Below, one piece after another: positions 22,020-31,750 of a stretch of 64,000 bases of DNA. Within the stretch, counting starts at the first letter, position 1. Every line of letters begins with the position of its first letter. The DNA is from Juglans regia (Eukaryota; Streptophyta; Magnoliopsida; Fagales; Juglandaceae). The position numbers were made by a program, and so were the translations under genes. The notes under the pieces were generated by a model, which was not told where the DNA came from, did no database searches, and saw only the letters and a program-made list of their open reading frames with translations. Location: contig NC_049912.1 in assembly GCF_001411555.2 (NCBI RefSeq), positions 19,514,341 to 19,578,340 on the forward strand. The letters are read 5' to 3'.

Positions 22020-22695
22020 TATATATATATGTAGGTCATCATGTAATTAGATCATGTAAAAGGTCGACCATGCTTGTATATAATTATAGAAGTTGCTGGC
22101 ATGGCTTTGCGTTTGCTTGTATTAATAGAGATATGCTGTCTTCTTGGCTCGGCCAACATATATAGTGAATCACATCATTTAATTAGAATTACAATCGGGA
22201 GTGAAGAAGATCGATCGATATGAATAATAAATCAAGAATATTGAGGTTTTCGTCTGAAAGATCATATATACATGACTAATTATGATCGGATCATGAGGTT
22301 AATGTCGGTGGAAGTATCTGGGAATTACTTGGTTTTGGAATGCAAAATTAAATATTGATATTAGCTCATCATAAGGAGTCAGGACGAATGGTAAGGATGA
22401 ATATTTGAGAATTAGAAGGGGCCGGCATGCAGGACATGAAGGCCAGGAGATCATCAAAGACAGAAAATAATTACTATGTGCATTAGTAATATATTATATA
22501 TCCACATAGACCCATAAAAGATTCTATATCTCTACCACATCATGATCTTATTGTGAGGACGGGAAGAAGTCAAAACTCTAATAAATTATCTAAAAGGATT
22601 ATAAATAACAACGCCATTTTGGATTTTGTTTTTCAAAACTTCATTGAACTTGTTTTTAATCAAAACATTATATATTGATATTTGATTCCTATATC

Positions 22696-22740
<45 letters not shown>

Positions 22741-22763
22741 ATAGGGGCAAACTTTTACTAATA
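21760..22763. other. 3' flank of peptide gene 1 and AT-rich spacer
   Basis: (TA)n tracts at about 21982-22030 and 22703-22735 generate Tyr-Ile repeat frames that are not genes. No coding signal otherwise. Confidence 0.5.
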
Positions 22764-22944
22764 AGGCTTTATTTGAGGTTACGTTAGGAGTCTTAAAAAG
22801 TGTTTTAATAGCCTTAAAATCACTTTAATGATAAAATTAAGTTGTTTGGTTGATTCATATTAAAGTGCTAATTTTTAATATAAAAAGCTAAAAGGTACAT
22901 TTCAAGAAAATTATCAAATGAATTTTGATTTGATGTTTATATAA

Positions 22945-22997
<53 letters not shown>

Positions 22998-23508
22998 TTT
23001 GGGGAAGTGAGTTTCGAATCTAAGACCTCCATTTTAGAGGCTGGGGATTTATGTCAATCAGGCCATAGACCTTTGACTACTGTTGATGCTTTTCCTCAAA
23101 TGTACTTTTCCGAATTTATTGAAATGTAGTTACACTTAAAAAAAAAAAATGTCAATGGACAAGAATATCCATATAAATTTTAAATAATTACAACTTTGCC
23201 CTTGTCTTATCTTATTGAGTGACAACCACATTTTATCAGTATTTTCTATTTTAATTTGAATTTCAAATTTCAAATTTTAAAATTTTGATTATTTTTAGCA
23301 GTTTACACATCAACATGTATGGTTATGTAAATAAAATTGTAACTATACAATTTCCATCTTTAAAAAGTCAAATAATCTTTTATGCCATTTATTTTTTAAA
23401 AACTATTTACTATTTGGTTACTATATATCAAAAACACTTTCAAACGTGTTATATTTCTTTAGAAATAATATAAAAAAAAGTACCTTTTGAGATAGAAATG
23501 ACATAAAT
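22764..23508. mobile_element. Truncated relative of the long-TIR foldback element
   Basis: Starts AAGGCTTTATTTGAGGTTACG and stays recognisably similar to the left arm of the element at 23509-24292, including GTCAATGGACAAGAATA versus GTCACTGGGCAAAAATA. It contains a long (TA)n(CA)n insertion at 22948-22996. Towards the end (23390-23465) it matches the inner part of the neighbour in reverse. No right end is found, so it was probably interrupted by the neighbour. Confidence 0.55.
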
Positions 23509-24292
23509 GGCCTGTTTGAGGTTGCGTTAGGAGTCTTAAAAAATGTTTTAATAAGCTTAAAAGCTCTTTAATGGAAAAATTAGGTTGTCGGATGTTACAT
23601 GTTAAAGTACTTTTTAATCTCAAATAAGCTAAAAAGTACGTTTGAATAAAAATATCATTTACGTGATTTTCCGGATAATTCAAAATGTAGTTCAAATTTT
23701 AAAAAGATTGTCACTGGGCAAAAATACTCATACAACTTTTAAATAATGCCAACTTCCAAACTTTTAAGTATATAATCATAATTTTTAAAAAATCAAATGA
23801 ACTTCATTTATACCTCAGAAAATACTTTTTTAATATGTTTCCAAAGAAATGTAACATGTTTAAAAGTGTTTTAAACATATGGTTACGAAACAATAAATAA
23901 CTTTTTAATAGCAGAACTTATTACTTAAGTGCTATAAGTTATATGTTCTAAAGTTATAAGTTATATCTGTCACTATAATCTCAAACATGCACAAAAGGTC
24001 ATATGAAAGTTGTAGTGTCGTGCATGTAATAAGATCAAGGGGTAAAACTATAATTATATGAATGGTGTATGGATATTTTCACCCAGTGACAACCTTTTTA
24101 AAAACTGGAATTACGTTCCACATTATTTGGAAAAGTATGTTTGAGGAAAATCATCAACTTACTTGTTAGCTTATTCAAGGTTAGAAAAGTACTTTAATAT
24201 GTAACATCTAAACAACCTAATTTTATCATTAAAGAACTTTTAAAGCTATTTTAAACATTTTTTAAGACATCTAATGCAACCTCAAACAGGCC
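23509..24292. mobile_element. Long-TIR foldback DNA element, 784 bp
   Basis: The left end GGCCTGTTTGAGGTTGCG and right end TGCAACCTCAAACAGGCC are inverted; the similarity continues inward for about 250 bp each side (GTTACATGTTAAAGTAC against the complement of GTACTTTAATATGTAAC; GTCACTGGGCAAAAATA against the complement of TATTTTCACCCAGTGAC). No transposase frame. No clear target duplication, so the superfamily is open. Confidence 0.65.
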
Positions 24293-25160
24293 CTAATTGG
24301 TGGATGCCATATTGAGATGATCATATAGATAATTCCAAGTCCACATGACATATCTTAATTAGAATTTCTTTGAATTAATATTGTAATGTTTATTTATATA
24401 TAATTTCTTATTATTTTTTAAAAACCTAATGGGATGGATGATCAGTAGTAACAGAAATAGTACTGGCTAATTTTACAACAAAACTATTTTTTGACGAATC
24501 GACACTCGTTCTGATCATCATGCGTCCACTACGTACGTACTAATATTCAACTTGCACATATTATAATATATATTCACCATATTTAATATTCGCCCAAGTT
24601 GGGGATTGTTGACCTTCAACTAGCTAATTGTTACTTAACTCTAGAGTACTTAATTGACAACTTCGGTTTTCAGTAAAAATTAGTAATTCGAATGGCAAGA
24701 AATATTTTATCAAGCAACATGATCAATATTATTAGATCACTAGCTAGGCTACTGCAGATACACGTACATACATGCATGATGATGTTGATAAAACATTTAC
24801 ATCATGTTGCTAACATACATATATATGGGGGAAAATAAATATCACCATGCATGCTTGGGAGCAAGCTAGCTAAGTACTATATATACTTGTGCTAGCCAAT
24901 ATTGAGGCTTTGCCATCATTTATATCAAAGATCAAGAATATAAACTCGGCCATAAGAAACTCCAACTTCCAAGAGTGCCTTAACAATGATATATATTATA
25001 AGTTGGCGAATTAATTATTTGAAAAGCTAGTGATTGATCGACTGAACCAATATTAATATATGATAGATCGATTGGGCTCCTCTCCATTAATGTTCCCAAG
25101 CTCAAACAATGATGATGATTGTTAACGTCGTGTTTCGTACGTCTTTGGGCCAAGTTCCAG
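24293..25160. other. AT-rich spacer, no gene seen
   Basis: No supported frame. The 24980-25168 minus frame is short and featureless. Confidence 0.45.
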
Positions 25161-25164
25161 CAAC

Positions 25165-25810
25165 TCAAGTTTTTAGAACTGGGCCTACGAAGATAGAGAA
25201 GAAAGGCAACTAGGAGAGGGTGGCCTTGGGGTCAGGGAGTCTCTAATGCCAAAGTCAGTAAAATCTCTTGAAAGTTTGTAAATAAGTAATAGAGTCTAGG
25301 GATTAGATAGAATTTTTCGTACCTGAGAGTTGCTATTTATATCAGGAGTCTGGGGGGACAGATCTTGTTTGCCCCCATGGAGTCCGTGTTCTTCTTATTG
25401 TTCCTTTCATCAGAGTCCTTTAATGCGGCGTGGCTCTGCAACAATGCCATTAATGTGGCATGTAGCTAGAGTAGTAGTGTCATTAATGCAGCGTGATTCT
25501 CCCATTTGCCTCACCCTGCTGGCGTCCTTGGTGGTCCGTCAATGCCTTCCATGTCAGAGGATCGAGGGTCCCCTGTACTTTCTGCCCATTACGCGGACAA
25601 ACACTCAAGGGCTGGACATTGTTCAAGGGGTCTCCATGTCAGCGAGTCTCATCCCTCTGCAACACGTTCCCTCATGCAAGTAGCGTTCAGAGGAGCCTAC
25701 CCTTGGGCCGGGCCAAAGAGTCTACTTATTTTGAGCTGGGCCTTTGCTTATTGTCCCCTTAGTTGCCATTCTCAGGCCCGCTAAGACAAAGGGAGGAAAA
25801 ACTCCTTACA
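25165..25810. other. GC-rich island, possibly a solo LTR or LTR fragment
   Basis: Abruptly GC-rich between AT-rich flanks, with a TATTTATAT motif near 25335, repeated GGGCC/GGCCC words and AATGCCATTAATGTGGCATG-type repeats. This composition is typical of plant LTRs. I could not define TG...CA ends, a target duplication or a partner. Overlapping frames of 89-117 codons in different registers argue against a gene. Confidence 0.35.
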
Positions 25811-27095
25811 ATGATGATGCATGGCCTTCTTCCCGTTTGAGGATCCACATTTCAACCAAGAAATTTCCAAAGGGATCCAATTACAATATATATTGGAAGC
25901 AAAGTTAATTGGAGCCATGTTTCTATTTCAGAAAGTATTGTTCATGCTGCTTCTCACGTTGATGAGCTAACATGGTAATACTCTGCTTGAAAGATAATAA
26001 TAATTATAAGACGTTCAATATTTGTGAGTATGTAAGGGTTTTTATGTGCTAGGTAGCTCTTTGTGTAGTATACATTTCAAGTCTTCCATAATGCATGGTC
26101 GACATCCGTCATGCATAATTAATTAAGGATAAAGGATATCAACTAGAGAGAGAGGGCCGGGAGGGGGAGGAGGAGATGAGTAGTCATTCATGTGAGATAT
26201 TCACTCAGGGTGAAAGAGATCGATGATCAAGAGGGAAGCTGATCGGAAATAGAAAAGAACCAATTGGCCGGTATTCATGCATGTAGAGATATTTTTATGC
26301 TAGCTTTAAGTGAAATCATGCATCCTAGTTTGTAAAAAATTAAGTTTATTGCAAAATAACGGGGAAGGTGTAAACCCATGCTTTCAAGGCAAATTAAGAT
26401 AAGGGATATATGTTCTCAATAATTTATAATTGTGTAAAAAAAATTGAATTATAATGGTAATGTTTCTTTGAATTATATTTCGAGATATATAAGCTGTCAT
26501 ACTCACTCACATCTACTTGATCGATTTAATATATTTCGAAGTAGCATTTGATCACTAAAGTAATTGACCTAACAGAAAAGAAGAAAATAAATGAGTATTT
26601 ATATATATATGACTACATCACGCAGCATATATATTAATTGGGGTGATTACTCGCTGAAAATTATAAGCTTAAATTTGCAACAAATTAAGAGACATACACG
26701 TACGGTACCTACTCTTATATATGATTAGTTTTTGGACGAGGGAACCCTTCCACCTTGGTGTAAATACGAGGTGGAAAACAATAATCCAAGATATAAGCTG
26801 TAGCTAGGCCGATACATATAAGAAAAATCAAGATGATCATGAACTAATTAGTGCAAAATCTATAATGCCGTGACACTTTATAAATAGCAATGCCAACTAG
26901 CTAGAAATGTGGATATAGTCAGCAATTCATATATAAAGGAAGAACAAAATGAAGTGGACGATGACGATCGATCGATCGATATAATTTATATAGTGTTGTT
27001 AAAATCTTTTCTTGACGTGAATCATGAGACTACTTGAAAAGTTGGAGTAAAATATTAGGGCACGTACCTGATTAATTCGAGATCAATCGATGGAT

Positions 27096-27133
<38 letters not shown>

Positions 27134-27589
27134 TTTTGAGAATAAGAAAAACATGCGAGGTTGAACTTGCAAGTTGGATTAATACTTAATCCCCTATTAT
27201 GCTTCAAATATCTATATATTATATATATGTGTGTGTGTGTGTGTGTGATCTAAATGATAAGATTAGACTATTTATAAATATCTTCACTACTCTATAGTTT
27301 TCACGATATAGACCTTGAAATGTTACTTTATTTTTTTTTAAAGAAAGGTACTAAATGTTAGTAGTTGTATGTCTTGCAAATTACTTAATTCGAGCTAGTT
27401 TTGTCATTTCTCCCTTGAAAGCTTATTCAGAAAAATCTAGGGTTTCACATACATACATACACATATGAATCAGTAAACGCTTAAACTACTTCCATTGAGA
27501 TTCTATAACATTTAAGCAATGTTTTTCATCGTGATCCCGAAAAGAGGGAAGAAAGAAAATATGGAGAACCTAGAGATCAATAGAAATTA
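25811..27589. other. Spacer; contains second arm of a local duplication
   Basis: About 27002-27042 matches 18945-18985. (GATC)n-like bases at 26966-26982, a (TA)n tract at 27099-27131 and (GT)n at 27229-27247 are the only repeats. No coding signal. Confidence 0.45.
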
Positions 27590-27800
27590 TAAGGTCTCGT
27601 TTGTTGTCATGACTTCTCTCATTTCATCTAATCATTACAATTTTTTCAAATTTTCACACAAAATAAAATAAAAAATTCAACTTTTTCAAATCCGAAAATG
27701 AAAATAATATTAAAAAAATATATTATAACAATATTATATTCAACTTTTAACTTTAATTTCAATTCATATCATCTCATCTGTGGAAACAAATGAGGCCTAA
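27590..27800. repeat. TTTGG-ended MITE family copy
   Basis: Left end GGTCTCGTTTGTTGTCATGA and right end GGAAACAAATGAGGCC are inverted repeats; the core has CATTACAATTTTTTCAAA. This is a complete copy, useful with 13868 and 35348 for defining the ends. Confidence 0.6.
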
Positions 27801-28377
27801 GAGTTTTTTTGTGTGTGTGCCTATGCCTTTTGCAGCTTTTTTGACGAGGATTAATTCCATGGACACTACAACAAATACCAATTTTTTTGGTGATGGATTT
27901 TGGTGGAAAAAGGCATGAAATCAGTGGGAAAAAGTCTATCACGGTAAATAATCACTACTGGCAAAAAATGCTAAAAGATTTAAAAAAACAAAAAATGGAA
28001 AATCAAGAAAATAAGATTGAGCCAAAAATAATCAAAATAGATGGTCTAATACAGGTTAAAAATATATATACAAACCCAAGAGATCCAAATTCACACACAT
28101 CACAATTTTAAAAACATAAGTAAAATTGTGCTAATATCTTCACAAGAACCCTCATTGGAAGAGCTATGATGAACGATCACGGTCTTTTTCATGCAAAATG
28201 GAATTGGATGCTCCTCATTCATTCATGGCATGGATCTCCTCATTGGAATTTTTTTAAGTTTCAATTTTTCCAGGTCAATATACGAAAGATAAAATTAATG
28301 GATTGATGTCATATAGATTTCTACTCATGTTCTAGGGTCTAAATTGAGAGAGATTGATAATTTGTAAGTTTATATAA
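27801..28377. other. Spacer; solitary CACTA-like terminus
   Basis: CACTACAACAAATACCAAT at about 27864 resembles a CACTA-type end facing right, but no partner is nearby. The 74-codon frame at 27887 is Lys/Ile-rich and unsupported. Confidence 0.35.
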
Positions 28378-29019
28378 CCATATTCAATTTTTTTATTTTT
28401 TTTTTATTATTATTATTTTTTTTTATGAATAAACTGATCTCATTAATCAATTTCAAACACATACAATCAAACCAGTATTACAAAGGAAAAAATAGGATAC
28501 AAGTGCTGATCTCATTGACTCTTTTCCTTAGAAACCGCTTGAAGAATACAAGATGGACACATCTCGATATCATACATGTCTTCAGTACACTCGTAGGCCG
28601 CTTGAGCAAGCCTGTGAGTTGCCATGTTAGCCTCCCGGTATACATGTGAGGTGGAACAAACAGCAGCTGAGGATAGAACCTCTTTGGCATCTGATATGAG
28701 ACAACCACCTAAGCTCCAGTTAGAACTGTCTTGGTTCATTTGGTCCACTACTTGCTTTGAATCCCCCTCCAAACAGATGTGCCTTATTCCAATCTCCTTA
28801 CAAAAAACACAAGCCAAAAGTAACCCATATGCTTCAGCATAAAAAACACTGCCCCTCAAGGGTCTGTTAGCACGAAGGGCACCTATCACTAGACCTTGAT
28901 GATCTCTGATAATTATCGCGATGCCAATCCTTCCCATCCTCGTTTGCACAGCTACATCCCAGTTCACTTTTAGACTTCCTACTGCAGGCTTAGTCCTACT
29001 GCATCCCATATTCAATTTT
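28378..29019 (-). mobile_element. 5'-truncated LINE insertion with 14-bp target duplication
   Basis: CCATATTCAATTTT occurs at 28378-28391 and 29006-29019, flanking a minus-strand insert that ends in a T-rich tail (28392-28422 on plus). The insert carries only the RNase H domain as one open frame (28512 to about 29005): KVNWDVAVQ with the first catalytic Asp, GSVFYAEAYGLLLA with Glu, LEGDSKQVVDQMN with Asp, and HVYREANMATHRLAQ, where the last acidic residue of the usual EAN-x-x-AD/H pattern is altered. The clean duplication and open frame suggest a fairly recent insertion. The frame's nominal start is a TTG in the flank, so it is not an independent gene. Confidence 0.8.
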
Positions 29020-29057
29020 ATCTATATTATATATATACAGTTCTTCTATATATAGTC

Positions 29058-29717
29058 GTTATATACAATCGGTGTGCAATCGTTAACCCACGTCAGATTT
29101 TAAAAAGTTAAAAAAAAAAAGACGGAGAAGAAGAAAAATTGTGATTTCATTTGCACTCAACCAACTGCTATAGCATTTTTCATTTGCAAAATTGTGATTT
29201 CAATTGGAGAAGCAAAATGGAGGGAAAGTGTTCGGGCTCAAAGCAACACTGCGATCTGCTACGGAAAATCAGAGGTAAAAAATCTAGAAACTAAACTTCA
29301 AACTCATTTACCATTTCTAATTTTATCAATTTTAGGATTTTGATTTTCAGAGTTTACTCAAGCTATAGTTGAGGAGCTAAGCAACGAACGGTCACCGACT
29401 ATTCTGATCGATCGATTCAGAAATTAATGCACGAATCCAAATGCAAACTGGTTCGATTTATTCTCTTACCCTTCATGAAAAAAAAGTCGAAGATTCGTTC
29501 ATTTTCAATGCCTGATTGAAATGGAAGGTCTTGAGAGAAACACAGAGAGAGAGGGAAATAGAGTCTTCGTCTGTCTTTGAGGGAGAGAAAACAGAGAGGG
29601 AGGAAAATGGAGAGCCGAAGATTTGGGAAAATGGGGTAAAAAATTAAAACGGTGCATTTTAAATTTTTTCCACGTCAGGCATTTGCCCTGCGCTTGCACC
29701 AACCGACTGCCTATAAC
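29058..29717. mobile_element. TIR-bounded element carrying a host gene fragment
   Basis: Left end GTTATATACAATCGGTGTGC; right end reverse-complemented GTTATAGGCAGTCGGTTGGT, then GTGCAAGCG; agreement is good over about 27 bases. A further copy of the right end lies inside at about 29151-29182. Between that copy and the right end is a SPO11-1 fragment. This is the arrangement of Pack-type elements that capture gene pieces. Target duplication and superfamily are undetermined because both flanks are (TA)-rich. Confidence 0.5.
29217..29456 (+). pseudogene. SPO11-1: SPO11-1 5' fragment (first two exons)
   Basis: ATG at 29217 opens MEGKCSGSKQHCDLLRKIR, a 5' splice site GAG|GTAAAA follows at 29275, and after GATTTTCAG the second exon at 29351 continues EFTQAIVEELSNERSP, then TILIDRFRN. 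This follows the start of plant SPO11-1 (MEGK..., ...DFTQ-x-VV..., ...RSP...FRNYC) in order and spacing. The next codon is TAA (29425-29427) where Tyr is expected, then Cys-Thr-Asn-Pro-Asn-Ala-Asn continues in frame before similarity fades. SPO11-1 is the meiotic topoisomerase VI-A-like double-strand-break enzyme; the catalytic Tyr domain is absent here, so this is a non-functional captured fragment that kept its intron. Confidence 0.7.
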
Positions 29718-31079
29718 ATTTTTCACATATATATATATAGGTGTATTGGACAATATTTATCTAGGGAGATAATCGGTTCAATCCGGTCTAAGGGGAGTCA
29801 CGAACCGAAAATATTATTTTTGCCGGATTGGATTGTTAGCTATCGGTCTGGTCAATCCATTCGGTCCGATTTGATCCATTAACATCTTTTTACCTCTTTT
29901 TTCTTGTTTTGATAGAAAAATTAATACAAAAAGTTTATTAAACTAGTAAAATTAAAATTAAGTGATCTCTTTAACATTTTATATATGGTTAACAAATAGT
30001 AAATAATTCCATTGTATATATGATCAATGGTGATCCCTTGAATGAAAATTACATAATTAACTTATACAAATACTATATAAAATACTATATATATATAATA
30101 TATAAAAAATATATTTAAAAATATATATATATATATATATATACATTTGGTTGGTCTCGATCCAGCCTAGTCCAAAAAACCACACCCCGAGACCGACCAA
30201 TAAGACTATCGGTTCTATCTGGTCCGGTCAATTTTTTCGATATGGACCAATAGTCTTACAACCCTATATGTATCAAATGCTCAATAAATACTATAGGTTG
30301 CATAAGCTATATATATCTTCTGATCATTATACACCATTATATTTTTAGTATTTAATATCAAGCGAATGAGATGAGATAGATTAAATGTGATTAAAAAGAA
30401 TATGATCAAAGGTTATATTAGCTTGAATTGAGCACGCATTGGCTATATACATGCCTAAATAGTAGTATTGTTAGGATTCACTTTAAATGTGTTTTTGTAG
30501 AAGACGAAACTTAGTACCACATCGAGGTCATTGCGCATGCATCAGTAGGACAGAACCTTAGTTGAAGGAGTAGCATGAATGATCACTCTTTTACACACTC
30601 ATAGGTCACAAGGACTTGATCACCATCTTGTTTTAGAATAGAAAAATGCTGAATACAATCAGCTCAGGCAACCGAATTGTAACTGCCAGATCATCTCAAA
30701 TGAAACGGTGTGTTTTATTTAAGAGAAAGTTGAAAATCGATAGGCCAAATGGGGGACATGCAACTCAGTGAAACGGTGTGTTTCACTTAGTTGAGCAAAA
30801 CACACCGTTTTTGAAAAACAATTCAAGGGCTTCCCCCCTTCTCACTTCTCTGTGCCTGATTGCGATCCCCTTCTCCCTAACCCTAAGACCAACACGACAA
30901 CGGCAGCTCATGCACGAAGCTAACATACGAAGCTCGAAGCTAGCCACGGAGACACGGAAGGAAGGCCTTAAGGTAACCTCCCCAATTTCTATTTCGATTT
31001 CGATTTCGATTACAAAAAACATTTAGATTTCACGATTGTAGGGCTAGAAATTTACAATAATATAGGAACTTCTTGAGCC
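29718..31079. other. Spacer and 5' flank of the TCTP pseudogene
   Basis: 29740-30270 has an (AT)n tract at about 30120-30142 and no gene. An inverted repeat GTGAAACGGTGTGTTTCAC lies at about 30770, with its AAACACACCGTTT partner near 30800. Pyrimidine-rich, GC-richer sequence at 30825-30990 probably represents the old promoter and leader of the TCTP copy. Confidence 0.4.
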
Positions 31080-31750
31080 ATGCAAGTTTACCAAGATCTT
31101 CTCACGGGTACAAATTTCTATCTCTCTATTTTTTTTTATACAAAACTAGTTTATGCAACTATTGTCTTTTTTTTTTTGTTTCAGACGGTTACTATATGGT
31201 TCTATTTACAAAATTTAATTTTTGGAGTTGATTTTCATACTTTATTTATAATCTCTCCCGGCGCAGAAGGTGGAGATGAAGATGAAAGTGTCGATGACCA
31301 ACATGTCAAGGTTGTTGACATTGTGGATAACTTTAGGTTTCAGGTGAGAAAGTTCACTGCTTTTAGTGTCTATTATCTTATTGATTTTCTGCTCTGGATC
31401 TAAAACATGTGGCTTTATCACATTCATGAAGAGGTGCATCAAGAATCTAACAACCAAATTGGAGACAGAGAAGCAATAGTTGTTTAAGAAGCACATTGAG
31501 GGAGCGACCAAGTTCCTCCTTCCGAAGCTCATTGATCTCCAATTGTATGTTCTCACTAATCTTCTCTAATATTTTCTATTTTTGTGCCTGATGAGAAAAT
31601 TGTGTTAATTAGTTGGCTCATCTTTCTGGCAGTTTTGTGGGGGAAAGCATGCATGATGATGGCAGTTTGATTTTTGCATACTACAAGGAAGGTGCTACTG
31701 ATCCGACCTTTATCTACTTTGCTTATGGATTGAAGGAAGTCAAGTGTTAA
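31080..31750 (+). pseudogene. TCTP: Translationally controlled tumor protein (TCTP) pseudogene, intron-bearing
   Basis: Exon 1 is MQVYQDLLTG (31080-31107) with splice site G|GTAC. Exon 2 is largely destroyed; only AEGGDEDESVDDQ...VKVVDIVDNFRFQ survives (about 31262-31343, followed by CAG|GTGAG). Exon 3 (about 31422-31545) gives KRCIKNLTTKLETEKQ, then an in-frame TAG at 31477-31479, then LFKKHIEGATKFLLPKL. Exon 4 (31633-31750) is intact: [20 protein letters not shown] to YGLKEVKC and stop. TCTP is a conserved cytosolic protein of about 168 aa linked to growth and TOR/GTPase signalling. Introns in the expected places mean DNA-level duplication rather than retroposition. The ruined exon 2, shortened exon 3 and internal stop mean no normal TCTP is made. 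Confidence 0.88.

Noticed and set aside
21833..22165. Frames with long Tyr-Ile repeats on both strands
   Set aside because: They are translations of a (TA)n tract; no start context or domain.
24980..25168. 62-codon minus frame
   Set aside because: Short, no start context, no similarity to a known family.
27864..27890. CACTACAACAAA-type end as a second CACTA element
   Set aside because: No matching opposite end or 3-bp duplication found nearby.
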